Shown here: in pieces, positions 56,532-64,000 of the stretch
How positions within the stretch are numbered: the stretch's first letter is position 1
Layout of the letters: the number at the start of each line of letters is the position of its first letter
Assembly (NCBI RefSeq): GCF_001701045.1
Contig: NZ_CP016757.1
Location: 2,940,219 to 3,004,218, forward strand
Direction: 5' to 3'
DNA from: Cloacibacillus porcorum
GTDB lineage: Bacteria > Synergistota > Synergistia > Synergistales > Synergistaceae
Length of the DNA stretch: 64,000 nucleotides
Made by a program: the position numbers and the translations under genes
Notes under the pieces: generated by a model
Told to the model about the DNA's origin: nothing
Databases searched by the model: none
Seen by the model: the letters and a program-made list of their open reading frames with translations, nothing else

Positions 56532-57508
56532 TGAATAAAAAAATATTCCTGCTGCTACTGCTCTCCGCCGCCGTCGTCTGCGCCGCCCCCTTCATCGGCG
56601 CGCACGCCGTCTCCCCCGCCGATATCTTTGGCGGAGCGGAGAGCGCCGCGGCGCAGATACTCTGGGAGCTCCGCCTGCCGCGCGTACTGCTCGGCTGGCT
56701 CATCGGCGCCACCCTCGCCGTCTGCGGGCTCATCTTCCAGGCGCTCTTCAGAAACCCGCTCGCCTCGCCCGACATGCTCGGCGTCTCCATGGGCGCGGCC
56801 TTCGGCGCGGTGCTCTACATACGCCTCGGCCTTGCCGTCTCCCTCTTCGGCCTCATCCAGGGCATCTCCCTGGCGGCCTTCGGCGGGGCCTTCCTCGCGA
56901 TCATGGCGCTCTACCTGGCAGGCAGCCTGCGGCGCGGCGGGATGTCGCTCGCCTCCCTGCTGCTCGCGGGCGTCGCGCTGAACTTCCTCTTCGGCAGCCT
57001 CAACATGATCATCCAATACAGCGGCGGCTACACCGATACCTTCCGTATGATGCGCTGGACGATGGGCGGCCTGCAGACCGTCGGCTTCGCCTCCTCGCTG
57101 GCCTCCCTGCCTGGGCTCCTCCTCATCCTGCTCATCGGCTGGCTCACGGGACCGCAGCTTGACCTCTTCGTCTGCGGCGAGGAGATGGCCGCGAGCCGCG
57201 GCGTATCTGTAAACGGGCTGCGTAAGCTGCTCTTTCTCTCCGTATCCCTCGTCGTAGGCGTCAGCGTGGCCCTCAGCGGCCCGATCGGCTTCGTCGGCCT
57301 CATGTGCCCGCATATCTGCCGCCGCATCACCGGCAGCGCGCACCGCGAGCTGACCGTCGCCTGCGCGCTCTTCGGCGGCGCCTTCCTCGTGATCTGCGAC
57401 ACCGCGGCGCGCCTCCTCTGGTCGCCGGCGGAGATACCGGTGGGGATAATCACCTCCTGCCTCGGTTCGATATTCTTCCTCTGGCTGCTCATAAAGGGTG
57501 GACGCTGA
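56531..57508 (+). CDS. btuC: Corrinoid ABC transporter permease (BtuC/FecCD-like)
   Basis: A 325-residue, roughly nine- to ten-helix FecCD-type permease. ILWELRLPRVLLGWLIGATLAVCGLIFQALFRNPLASPDMLG near residue 38 and SGPIGFVGLMCPHICRRITG near 246 are hallmarks. The ATG shares a base with the btuD stop. Forms the inner-membrane pore for corrinoids with the BtuD-like ATPase. Confidence 0.93.
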   Translation: MNKKIFLLLLLSAAVVCAAPFIGAHAVSPADIFGGAESAAAQILWELRLPRVLLGWLIGATLAVCGLIFQALFRNPLASPDMLGVSMGAAFGAVLYIRLGLAVSLFGLIQGISLAAFGGAFLAIMALYLAGSLRRGGMSLASLLLAGVALNFLFGSLNMIIQYSGGYTDTFRMMRWTMGGLQTVGFASSLASLPGLLLILLIGWLTGPQLDLFVCGEEMAASRGVSVNGLRKLLFLSVSLVVGVSVALSGPIGFVGLMCPHICRRITGSAHRELTVACALFGGAFLVICDTAARLLWSPAEIPVGIITSCLGSIFFLWLLIKGGR

Positions 57509-57509
57509 G

Positions 57510-58295
57510 ATGAGAAGGTTCCGCTTCCCCGGCGTCAGGCTCGGCGGCACCTCCTGGGTCGTCGCTGGCAGCTTTGCCGACAACATGCGCGCGCTGTCGC
57601 GCGAGGCGCAGGACATGCAGCTGGTGCTCTTCGACAACGAATACGGCTCCAACATCCCCTCCAAAGAGGAGGTAGCCCGGCTCGCGGAGCTGAAAGAGGA
57701 GCTGGGGATGAGCTGCATCGTCCACTTTCCCCACGACATCTGCCTCTCGCCGGAGGCGGCGGAACGCAGACGCTGCGAGGACTCCTGCCTGCGTATGATG
57801 GAGCTCTTCGCGCCTCTTGCGCCCTTTGCCTGGATACTGCACCTCGACGGCGAGCAATACGGCGCCTATCCCAGCGCCGACATGGAGGGCTGGCTGGAAA
57901 AGACGCGCCGCTCCGCAGCACGGCTCGCCGCCGCCGCGCGGGACAAAAGCGAGATTTGCGCCGAGACGCTGGACTATAACTTCCGCATCGTCTATCCTCT
58001 AGTCGTCGAACAGGGCCTCTCCGTCTGCCTCGACATCGGGCATCTCGTGCGCTACGGCCACCCCGTGCTCGAACAGATGGAGAGCTACCTGCCCCGGACG
58101 CGCGTCATTCATATCCACGGCGTAAAACCGGACGGCACCGACCATCAGGACATGAGCTGGTTTGATCCGGCGCTCTTCCGCGAGGTAATAAAAAGGCTCG
58201 GCGCGGACGGCAGAGAGCGCGTAATGACGCTCGAAGTCTTTGAAGACAACTATGAAAAATCATTGGCAGCAATAGAAAAAATGATGGGAGCGTAA
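57510..58295 (+). CDS. cbiR: CbiR-like cobamide-remodelling TIM-barrel protein
   Basis: About 261 residues of the AP-endonuclease-2/xylose-isomerase TIM-barrel class. VQLVLFDNEYGSN-type strand near residue 32, IVHFPHDICL near 70, FAWILHLDGEQYG near 107, ICAETLDYN near 150, VCLDIGHLVRYGHP near 171 and RVIHIHGVKPDGTDHQDMSW near 196 supply the His/Glu/Asp metal ligands. CbiR, described in Akkermansia, cleaves the nucleotide loop of imported cobamides so that the lower ligand can be replaced. The riboswitch-controlled corrinoid operon strongly favours that role over a sugar isomerase. Start at 57510 with GGGTGG upstream. Confidence 0.75.
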   Translation: MRRFRFPGVRLGGTSWVVAGSFADNMRALSREAQDMQLVLFDNEYGSNIPSKEEVARLAELKEELGMSCIVHFPHDICLSPEAAERRRCEDSCLRMMELFAPLAPFAWILHLDGEQYGAYPSADMEGWLEKTRRSAARLAAAARDKSEICAETLDYNFRIVYPLVVEQGLSVCLDIGHLVRYGHPVLEQMESYLPRTRVIHIHGVKPDGTDHQDMSWFDPALFREVIKRLGADGRERVMTLEVFEDNYEKSLAAIEKMMGA

Positions 58296-58301
58296 TAAAA
58301 C

Positions 58302-58934
58302 ATGCTGGATTACATGAACCAGGGCGGAAGCATCATGTGGATAATCGGCGCGCTGTCGCTTATCGCGGCCGCCATCGTGGTGGAGCGGATCATCTTCTTT
58401 CACAAGGCCTCCACAGATCCCGAAAAGCTGGAGGCGGCCTTCGGTAAAGCCGTCTCCGCTGGAGACGTCAAAGAGGCCTGGCGTGTGGTCGAATCCTCCG
58501 ACAGCTCCATGAACCGCCTCTTCAAAGTGGCGTTAACCCACTGGAACATCTGCACGGAGGACATGAAACTGCTCACGGAGCAGCAGATACGCCGCGAGAT
58601 CTACCGCTGGGAAAAACACGTCTACATCCTGGAGATGATCGGCAAGATCGCGCCGCTGCTAGGGCTGCTCGGCACCGTGCTCGGCATGGTCGAGATGTTC
58701 CAGTCGCTGCACATCGGCGGGCAGATAAGCGCCGCCACCGTCACCGGCGGCATCTGGAAGGCGCTCTTCACCACCGTCGCCGGCCTCACCGTGGCCATCC
58801 CGACGATATTCGTCTGCGGCCTGCTCAACTCGCGTATCGACAGCGAGGACGAGACCCTTCGCAGAGGCGCGGACTTCCTCCTGCGCGAACACATAGCCGC
58901 TGGCGGCGGTAAAAATGGCGGGACGCAGAAATAG
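58302..58934 (+). CDS. exbB: ExbB/TolQ-type proton channel
   Basis: A 210-residue protein with three membrane helices. MWIIGALSLIAAAIVVERIIFF near residue 12, then KIAPLLGLLGTVLGMVEMFQSL near 115 and ALFTTVAGLTVAIPTIFVCGLL near 153 are the conserved MotA/TolQ/ExbB helices. With ExbD it uses the proton gradient to energise TonB. In the cobalamin-switched operon it likely powers outer-membrane corrinoid uptake. Overlaps exbD by 20 bases. Confidence 0.93.
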   Translation: MLDYMNQGGSIMWIIGALSLIAAAIVVERIIFFHKASTDPEKLEAAFGKAVSAGDVKEAWRVVESSDSSMNRLFKVALTHWNICTEDMKLLTEQQIRREIYRWEKHVYILEMIGKIAPLLGLLGTVLGMVEMFQSLHIGGQISAATVTGGIWKALFTTVAGLTVAIPTIFVCGLLNSRIDSEDETLRRGADFLLREHIAAGGGKNGGTQK

Positions 58935-59304
58935 ACGCCACGCGGAGATAGACATCACTCCGCTCATAGACGTTCTCTTCATGCTCATCATCTTCTTCGT
59001 CCTCACAGCCTCCTTCGTGCAGGGCAAGCTCGACGTGCAGCTACCCTCCGGCGAGGGAAGCTCCGCCGATATGCAGGGGGCGGTGATCGTCACCGTCGCC
59101 GCCGACCGGAAGATATTCTGGAACGGACGGGAAGTGACAAAGGAAGAGCTCAAAAAACTCGCCGCCGCCGCGAACGGCCGTGAAATGCTCGTCGCGGGAG
59201 ACGAAAAAGTTCCCTACGGCGAAGTCGCCGCGCTGCTCTCGCTGCTGCGTAAAGAGGGCGTCACCTCCGCCGGACTCATGCTCTCGGGAGAGGGCGCGCA
59301 ATGA
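58915..59304 (+). CDS. exbD: ExbD/TolR-type protein
   Basis: A 129-residue protein with one N-terminal membrane helix carrying the conserved Asp (EIDITPLIDVLFMLIIFFVL near residue 10; the Asp of PLIDV is the proton site) and a periplasmic domain ending VAALLSLLRKEGVTSAGLML. Works with ExbB. ATGA overlap with tonB. Confidence 0.93.
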   Translation: MAGRRNRRHAEIDITPLIDVLFMLIIFFVLTASFVQGKLDVQLPSGEGSSADMQGAVIVTVAADRKIFWNGREVTKEELKKLAAAANGREMLVAGDEKVPYGEVAALLSLLRKEGVTSAGLMLSGEGAQ

Positions 59305-60038
59305 CATTTCTCTCCGGCGAGCGGGGCAGATGGGCGGCGGCGCTGCTGATCTCCCTGATACTGCACTGCGCCCTGATATTCATCTTCAGCGGCGCGAAGG
59401 CCGAAAAAAAGCCGGAACCGGTAATGAACGTGAAACTCGTATTCGCCCCCGCCGCCGCGGGCAATAACGGCGGCTCCGGCGGCGGAAAGACCGCGGAAAA
59501 AAAAGCGCCGCAGCCTAAAAAAGAACAGGCCGTAAAGTCGGTACAAAAACAGCCAGCGGTTAAAAAGAAAAAAGAGGCCCCCATAAAAGAGATATCCGCG
59601 CGTCCCGCGGAGAACAAAGAGACAACCGCGGCCGCCGAGACTACCGCCGGCGCGCCGGCGGAAACGGCGACCGCCACAGACAGCGCGGGAGATGGAAGCG
59701 GAACGGGCGGCGGAGGCGGCACCGGTGCAGCCTCCGGCAGCGGTACGGGCGAAGGTACTGGCTCCGGAGAGGTAAGCGGCATCGCCGACGTCAACTCGCT
59801 TGAGGTGACGCACAAAGTGCTGCCGGACTACCCGGCCTTCTCACGCAAACGCAAAGAGGAGGGCACCGCCGTGATAATCGCCGCCGTGGAAAACGGCCGC
59901 GTACAAAGCGTTGAGATAGAAAAGACAAGCGGCTACGACCGGCTGGACAACTCCGCGCTGCGCGCGGTCAAAGGGTGGCGCTTCCGCCACAAGGGGCGCA
60001 TACGCGTGAGAATACCTTTCGTATTTAAAATAAGATAA
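59301..60038 (+). CDS. tonB: TonB-family energy transducer
   Basis: A 245-residue protein: N-terminal anchor (residues 13-31, LLISLILHCALIFIFS), a long Lys/Ala/Gly/Ser-rich spacer (residues 45-155) rather than the Pro-Glu/Pro-Lys rod, and a C-terminal TonB domain (residues 165-245): HKVLPDYPAFSRKRKEEGTAV, VQSVEIEKTSGYDRLDNSALRAV and KGWRFRHKG. No TonB-dependent receptor is encoded nearby. Confidence 0.9.
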   Translation: MTFLSGERGRWAAALLISLILHCALIFIFSGAKAEKKPEPVMNVKLVFAPAAAGNNGGSGGGKTAEKKAPQPKKEQAVKSVQKQPAVKKKKEAPIKEISARPAENKETTAAAETTAGAPAETATATDSAGDGSGTGGGGGTGAASGSGTGEGTGSGEVSGIADVNSLEVTHKVLPDYPAFSRKRKEEGTAVIIAAVENGRVQSVEIEKTSGYDRLDNSALRAVKGWRFRHKGRIRVRIPFVFKIR

Positions 60039-60057
60039 CTATATCTTATCAGCTCTG

Positions 60058-60366
60058 CTATATAATCCCAGCGTAATTGCGCCTGCCATAAAGTACCCGT
60101 GAAATAATGGCGGCGTCATCTCCATAGAGACGGTATAAAACGATATAGTTATCAACAACAGCCTTACGATATCCTTTAGACGATAAGAAAACATCTTCAC
60201 AAAGGGGATACATCCTCGGATTGGATAATACTTTCCTGTAACAGGCTTCAAGTTTGGAGATAAAAGAGCTCGCCGCCGCCGGGCTTTGCAGAGAGTTGAC
60301 CATATAGCCGATGATCCCATCGATATCATCCTCCGCGTCTTCGGCTATCAAAAGCCTACAAGCCAT
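60058..60366 (-). CDS. RelE/ParE-family toxin
   Basis: About 102 residues with the RelE/ParE fold: AEDDIDGIIGYMVNSLQSPAAA near 9, NPRMYPLCEDVFLSSKGYRKAVVDNYIVLYRL near 48 and IISRVLYGRRNYAGI at the end. Start at 60366 (ATG GCT TGT AGG) overlapping the antitoxin stop by 11 bases; the longer in-frame start at 60384 is less likely. Target (ribosome or gyrase) not decided. Confidence 0.85.
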   Translation of the reverse strand: MACRLLIAEDAEDDIDGIIGYMVNSLQSPAAASSFISKLEACYRKVLSNPRMYPLCEDVFLSSKGYRKAVVDNYIVLYRLYGDDAAIISRVLYGRRNYAGII

Positions 60367-60616
60367 ATTTCGACCTCGCGGCATCCAGTGATTTAAGCGC
60401 CTCTTTTACCCGCCCTTCGGCGATCGATTTTTCGGCCTCGCTGATTTTTCGATATACCATACTCATGTAGTCATATTTTTCATAAGTTTCCACACTCATA
60501 ATGACCATATCCCCATAACCGTTTTTCGTGATGAAAATAGGCTCGGAAGCGCCTTTGCACATCTCTGAAATCTCGCTTGTCTTCTTCAGCTCACTGATCG
60601 GGATAATTCTTGGCAC
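60356..60616 (-). CDS. Phd/YefM-family antitoxin
   Basis: An 86-residue antitoxin: IIPISELKKTSEISEMCKG near the N-terminus (the DNA-binding strand-helix), EPIFITKNGYGDMVIMSVETYEKY near 28 (typical Phd/YefM), and a charged helical tail that would wrap the toxin. First gene of the pair, as usual, with likely self-repression of its own promoter. Confidence 0.9.
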   Translation of the reverse strand: MPRIIPISELKKTSEISEMCKGASEPIFITKNGYGDMVIMSVETYEKYDYMSMVYRKISEAEKSIAEGRVKEALKSLDAARSKYGL

Positions 60617-60752
60617 CTTATTATCTCCTTTAAATACTATATTTATAACATAATTATACCATATAAAATATAATAATTAAGCATGCTATCCTAAAAATAA
60701 TGACACGAGAATACCGGTAAAATATTCACAAATATCAGATAAAAGAAAAATA

Positions 60753-60782
60753 TTGACGAAAGCCCCACATTGAGCGTATCAT
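60753..60782 (+). promoter_or_regulatory. Promoter of riboswitch 2
   Basis: TTGACG (60753-60758), an 18-base spacer and TATCAT (60777-60782), just upstream of the cobalamin aptamer that controls mutAB. Confidence 0.6.
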
Positions 60783-60794
60783 AAAGTTGAAATC

Positions 60795-61015
60795 AAATAG
60801 TGATGCAGATGCTCGGGAATCAGGTGCAAATCCTGAACGGCCCCGCCACTGTAACCGCGACGAAACCGCGACGCCACTGAGAACGCTGTTCTCGGGAAGG
60901 CGCGGATAGGCGGCGAAGCAGCGAGAAACAAGCTGTGTAAGCGCCTATGCAGAGCAGAATCTATGCTTTGCAGGAGGATGAACGGAAGCCAGGAGACCGG
61001 TCTGCATGGAAGTTG
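60795..61015 (+). promoter_or_regulatory. Cobalamin riboswitch 2 (mutAB)
   Basis: Core motifs: GGGAATCAGGTGCAAATCCTGA, B12 box GCCCCGCCACTGTAA (60840-60854) and GGAAGCCAGGAGACC (60984-60998). The P1 stem closes between ATGCAGA (60803-60809) and TCTGCAT (61001-61007). The variable arm between the B12 box and the 3' core is unusually long (about 130 bases), with several GC-rich stems. Confidence 0.93.
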
Positions 61016-61026
61016 CGGCAATCTCT

Positions 61027-61117
61027 GCGCGGGCGGAGGTTGTCAGGTGCGTTTAGAAACATGCTGTCTATTCGCCGACAACTTTTGCAAGACCGCCCGC
61101 GCGCGGTCTTTTTTTAT
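61027..61117 (+). terminator. Riboswitch 2 terminator and competing antiterminator
   Basis: Terminator: AAGACCGC (61089-61096) with GCGGTCTT (61103-61110), followed by TTTTTATTG. Antiterminator strand: GCGCGGGCGG (61027-61036) is perfectly complementary to 61093-61102, the heart of the terminator stem. The two pairings exclude one another, as in transcription-attenuating riboswitches. The sequence does not say which state ligand favours. Confidence 0.85.
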
Positions 61118-61154
61118 TGCCCGCGCAAACTTTATCCAGAAGGGAAGCAGTAAT

Positions 61155-63371
61155 ATGAACGAAACAGAGGTGAAAATGAGCGGATTTCCGCCGGTCTCCT
61201 TTGAAGAGTTTGCCGTTCCCACGCGCGAAGAGTGGTACAACGAGGCGGTGGCGGCCCTCAAAGGCGCGCCCTTTGATAAAAGGATGTTCACGCCGACCTA
61301 CGAAGGCATCACCCTTGAACCGATCTATACTCTCGCCGACAATGAGGAGCTGCTCAACATAAGCGGCATGCCCGGAGAGGCGCCCTTCCTGCGCGGGACG
61401 AAGAGCTCCGGCTACATCGCCGAGCCGTGGAAGATCGCCCAGAGCGCCTCGGACGTACTGCCGAAAGAGGCCAACGAGGTCGTGAAAAACGAGCTGGCCA
61501 AGGGAGCGACCATCCTCCACTTTGAGCTTGACGAATGCACGAAGCTCGGACGCGACCCCGACCCTGAACTCTTTAAGGGCGACTACCGCGGACTTTCGCT
61601 GACGACGCTCCGCGACGCCGACGAAATGCTTAAGGGGCTTGATTACACGAAGGTGCCGCTCCACATCTACGCCGGAGCCTCCGCCGTCTCGGTGCTGGGG
61701 CTGGTCGCGGCGCAGGCCAAAGCCACGGGAGCCAAAGAGAGCCTCAAAGAGGCCAAAGGCTGCATCGGCGCCGACCCGCTGGGAGAGCTCGCCGAACGCG
61801 GGACACTGCCGCTGCCGATCGACGAACTCTATGACGAGATGGCTCTCGCCATAAAATGGGCGCAGAAAAACGCTCCTCAGATCAAAACGATACTGGTTCG
61901 CGGCGACGTCTATCATAACGGCGGCGCGAGCGCCACACAGGAGACCGCCTACGCGATGAGCGCGGCGATCGCCTACATCCGGGCGATGCGCCACCGCGGT
62001 ATTGAACCGGAAATTACCATGTCACACATAAAATTCAGCTTCTCCCTGGGCACCAACTTCTTTATGGAAATCGCCCGCATCAGGGCCGCGCGTACCGTTT
62101 GGTCGCAGATCGCCGAGGCATTCGGCGCCGACGCCGACGAGTATGGAAAAATAGACATCATCGCGCGCACCTCGCACTTCACCTCTACCGTATATGACCC
62201 CTACGTCAACATTCTCAGGGCGACCACCCAGGCCTTCTCCGGCGCGGTCGGCGGCGTCGACGCGATGCAGATCAGCTGCTTTGACGACGCCATACGCCCA
62301 AGCGGAGAGATCGCGAAGCGTATCGCGCGCAACATTCAAGTAATGCTTCAGACCGAGTTCGACATGCTCCAGCCCGTCGACCCGGCAGGCGGCTCGTGGT
62401 ACGTCGAGCGCCTCACGGCGCAGTGCGCCGCCGCCGTCTGGGCGATCCTTCAGGATGTGGACGCCGAGGGCGGTATGTATCCCGCGCTGAAAAAGGGCGT
62501 CATTCAGGGAGAGATAGAAAAAATACTCAAGAGCCGCCTCAAAAACCTCGCCTTCCGTAAGGACAGGGCCGTCGGCACCAACATGTACCCCAACACCCTT
62601 GAAAAACCGCTCGAAAACATGTTCCCCCGCGGAGAAAAACTCTGCCGCGAAAGGAAAGAGGCCGTCGCCAAATTCCGTGAACTGACGGACGAACAGCATG
62701 CCGCGGAATCCCTCGAAAAAATTATGGACAACATCCACGAGGGCGACGCGAAATTTCTCGACGCCGTCATCGAAGCCTTCATGGCGGGCGCCACCGTCGG
62801 CGAAGTGAGAAAAGCGCTCAACGACAGCTTTGAGGGCGAAGAGAGCGTAAAGGCGATCGGGACGCACCGCTGGACCGAACAGATCGAGGCCCTGAGAAAA
62901 ACCACTGAAGAGTTCACCGAGCGCACAGGCAAAACCATCCGCGTATTCCTCGCGAACATGGGACCGATACCGCAGCACAAGGCGCGGGCCGACTTCAGCG
63001 CCGGTTTCATGGAGGTCGCGCACTTTGAGGTGCTGAGAAACAACGGCTTCCCCACGCCGGAAGAGGCCGTCAAGGCCGCCGTCGAATCGGGAGCCGAGGT
63101 CGCCGTCATCTGCTCCACCGACGACACCTATCCCGAACTGGTACCGCCGGTGGCGCGCGGCATCAAAGCCGCCCGTCCGGAGATGCGTCTGCTGCTCGCG
63201 GGCGCGCCTGCCGCGGAATACAAAGATTCATATATCGAAGCCGGCGTTGACGACTTTATCCACGTCAGGGCCAACTGCTACGAAATACTCAAATCGATAC
63301 AGGAAAAGGCGATAACGGCCTCCGGCTGCCCGTCGGCGGACGAAAATCCTCGTAAAGGGGAGGGACTCTAA
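61155..63371 (+). CDS. mutA: Methylmalonyl-CoA mutase, small (beta) subunit
   Basis: About 738 residues: mutase TIM-barrel (residues 25-560) with EEWYNEAVAALKGAPFDKRM, TPTYEGITLEPIYT and SGYIAEPWKIAQ, then a cobalamin-binding-like C-terminal domain (from about 590). The DxHxxG cobalamin motif is missing (the region reads FLANMGPIPQHKARADFSAGF), as is usual in the non-catalytic small subunit. It is longer than the roughly 640 residues of Propionibacterium MutA. It pairs with MutB for succinyl-CoA/methylmalonyl-CoA interconversion. ATG 61155 follows AGGGAAGCA; an ATG at 61176 is an alternative. Confidence 0.93.
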   Translation: MNETEVKMSGFPPVSFEEFAVPTREEWYNEAVAALKGAPFDKRMFTPTYEGITLEPIYTLADNEELLNISGMPGEAPFLRGTKSSGYIAEPWKIAQSASDVLPKEANEVVKNELAKGATILHFELDECTKLGRDPDPELFKGDYRGLSLTTLRDADEMLKGLDYTKVPLHIYAGASAVSVLGLVAAQAKATGAKESLKEAKGCIGADPLGELAERGTLPLPIDELYDEMALAIKWAQKNAPQIKTILVRGDVYHNGGASATQETAYAMSAAIAYIRAMRHRGIEPEITMSHIKFSFSLGTNFFMEIARIRAARTVWSQIAEAFGADADEYGKIDIIARTSHFTSTVYDPYVNILRATTQAFSGAVGGVDAMQISCFDDAIRPSGEIAKRIARNIQVMLQTEFDMLQPVDPAGGSWYVERLTAQCAAAVWAILQDVDAEGGMYPALKKGVIQGEIEKILKSRLKNLAFRKDRAVGTNMYPNTLEKPLENMFPRGEKLCRERKEAVAKFRELTDEQHAAESLEKIMDNIHEGDAKFLDAVIEAFMAGATVGEVRKALNDSFEGEESVKAIGTHRWTEQIEALRKTTEEFTERTGKTIRVFLANMGPIPQHKARADFSAGFMEVAHFEVLRNNGFPTPEEAVKAAVESGAEVAVICSTDDTYPELVPPVARGIKAARPEMRLLLAGAPAAEYKDSYIEAGVDDFIHVRANCYEILKSIQEKAITASGCPSADENPRKGEGL

Positions 63372-64000
63372 ATGTCATCTTCAAATCCCGATTTCACAAA
63401 GATCCCTCTGAACATAGAGCCAAAAAGGGCCATGAGCTATGAGGAATGGAAGAAAAAGGTCGAAAAAGAGACCGGAAAATCATTTGAAAGCCTGCTGCAC
63501 CGCACAATGGAACAGATCGAAGTCGCCCCGCTCTACACCAAGGCCGACTACGAGGGCATGAACCATCTCAACTACACGGCGGGGCTGCCGCCCTTCCTGC
63601 GCGGCCCCTACCCCACCATGTACGTCACGCGCCCCTGGACAGTGCGTCAGTACGCGGGCTTCTCCACCGCCGAAGAGAGCAACGCCTTCTACCGCCGCAA
63701 CCTCGCCGCGGGACAGAAGGGGCTCTCCATCGCCTTCGACCTCGCGACACACCGCGGCTACGACTCCGATCATCCGCGCGTCGTCGGAGACGTCGGAAAG
63801 GCGGGCGTCGCCGTCGACTCCATCCTCGACATGGAGATACTCTTCTCCGGCATCCCGCTCGGGCAGATGTCCGTCTCCATGACGATGAACGGCGCGGTCC
63901 TTCCCGTCCTCGCCTTCTACATCGTCGCGGCCGAGGAACAGGGCGTCGACAAATCGGTGCTCTCCGGCACCATCCAGAACGACATCCTGAAAGAATTCAT
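63372..64000 (+). CDS. mutB: Methylmalonyl-CoA mutase, large (alpha) subunit, 5' part
   Basis: The first 209 codons are in the window; the gene runs off the right edge. [15 protein letters not shown], then the conserved [40 protein letters not shown] and [33 protein letters not shown] (cut here for brevity) are unmistakable for the catalytic subunit's substrate barrel. The ATG follows the mutA TAA without a gap. The B12-binding domain lies beyond 64000. Confidence 0.97.
   Translation, partial: MSSSNPDFTKIPLNIEPKRAMSYEEWKKKVEKETGKSFESLLHRTMEQIEVAPLYTKADYEGMNHLNYTAGLPPFLRGPYPTMYVTRPWTVRQYAGFSTAEESNAFYRRNLAAGQKGLSIAFDLATHRGYDSDHPRVVGDVGKAGVAVDSILDMEILFSGIPLGQMSVSMTMNGAVLPVLAFYIVAAEEQGVDKSVLSGTIQNDILKEF

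Noticed and set aside
59301-60038. A btuB-type outer-membrane receptor in the B12 operon
   Set aside because: Looked for; none of the genes encodes a plug-barrel receptor, so it must lie elsewhere.

Overview
The window looks like chromosomal DNA of a Gram-negative-type (diderm) anaerobic amino-acid fermenter, most likely of the phylum Synergistetes (Cloacibacillus-like). This is inferred from the gene content: an LpxB-like lipid A gene and a TonB/ExbBD system (outer membrane), indolepyruvate ferredoxin oxidoreductase, phosphate butyryltransferase/butyrate kinase and B12-dependent methylmalonyl-CoA mutase (amino-acid fermentation), an orphan Na+-decarboxylase beta subunit, and a secreted amidase whose C-terminus looks like the Synergist-CTERM sorting tail. 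No rRNA, tRNA, CRISPR array or complete insertion sequence was recognised.

Layout. 1-646: two copies of a nested palindromic repeat and a mosaic of hairpins. 647-4160: lpxB-like gene (minus), then a remB-like (DUF370) gene and gyrB. 4202-8823: accessory genes (BRO-N protein, YdcF/ElyC-like protein, pRiA4b ORF-3-like protein, and a small unknown cassette whose last gene has an in-frame TGA). 9180-30022: a Wzx/Wzy-type surface polysaccharide locus. Its plus-strand half makes dTDP-sugar precursors (rfbB, rfbA, wbqC-like, two aminotransferase-fold genes, an epimerase). Its minus-strand half carries wzz, a WbpM-like dehydratase, an initiating sugar-phosphate transferase, a UDP-GlcNAc-derived 6-deoxysugar cassette, glycosyltransferases, wzy and wzx. 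The central 11-21 kb is strikingly AT-rich and is probably a horizontally exchanged serotype block; the left breakpoint appears to lie inside rfbA.

30172-43013: orphan Na+-decarboxylase beta subunit, EamA/MFS exporters, a third copy of the palindromic repeat, ccdA-tlpA thiol redox pair, an Asp/Glu racemase-family gene, an HdeD-like gene with an unlisted 32-residue membrane peptide upstream, ptb-buk, and two MATE transporters. 43115-47111: iorAB with a candidate attenuator in the leader, and an arylacetate-CoA ligase. 47141-48349: Ntn amidase. 48748-54450: RND efflux operon in the order permease-TolC-adaptor, with a 76-bp tandem duplication before the adaptor gene.

54651-64000 is organised around vitamin B12. 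One cobalamin riboswitch with its own terminator precedes btuF-btuD-btuC, a CbiR-like cobamide-remodelling gene, and exbB-exbD-tonB, so corrinoid import, its outer-membrane energisation and corrinoid remodelling share one switch. After a Phd/RelE toxin-antitoxin pair, a second, longer cobalamin riboswitch with an explicit terminator/antiterminator pair precedes mutA-mutB, the B12-dependent enzyme itself; mutB runs off the window. No single wholly new system is proven. The best candidates for novelty are the conserved-end/variable-core palindrome family, the TGA-interrupted cassette at 7.1-8.8 kb, and the riboswitch control of a B12-consuming enzyme.
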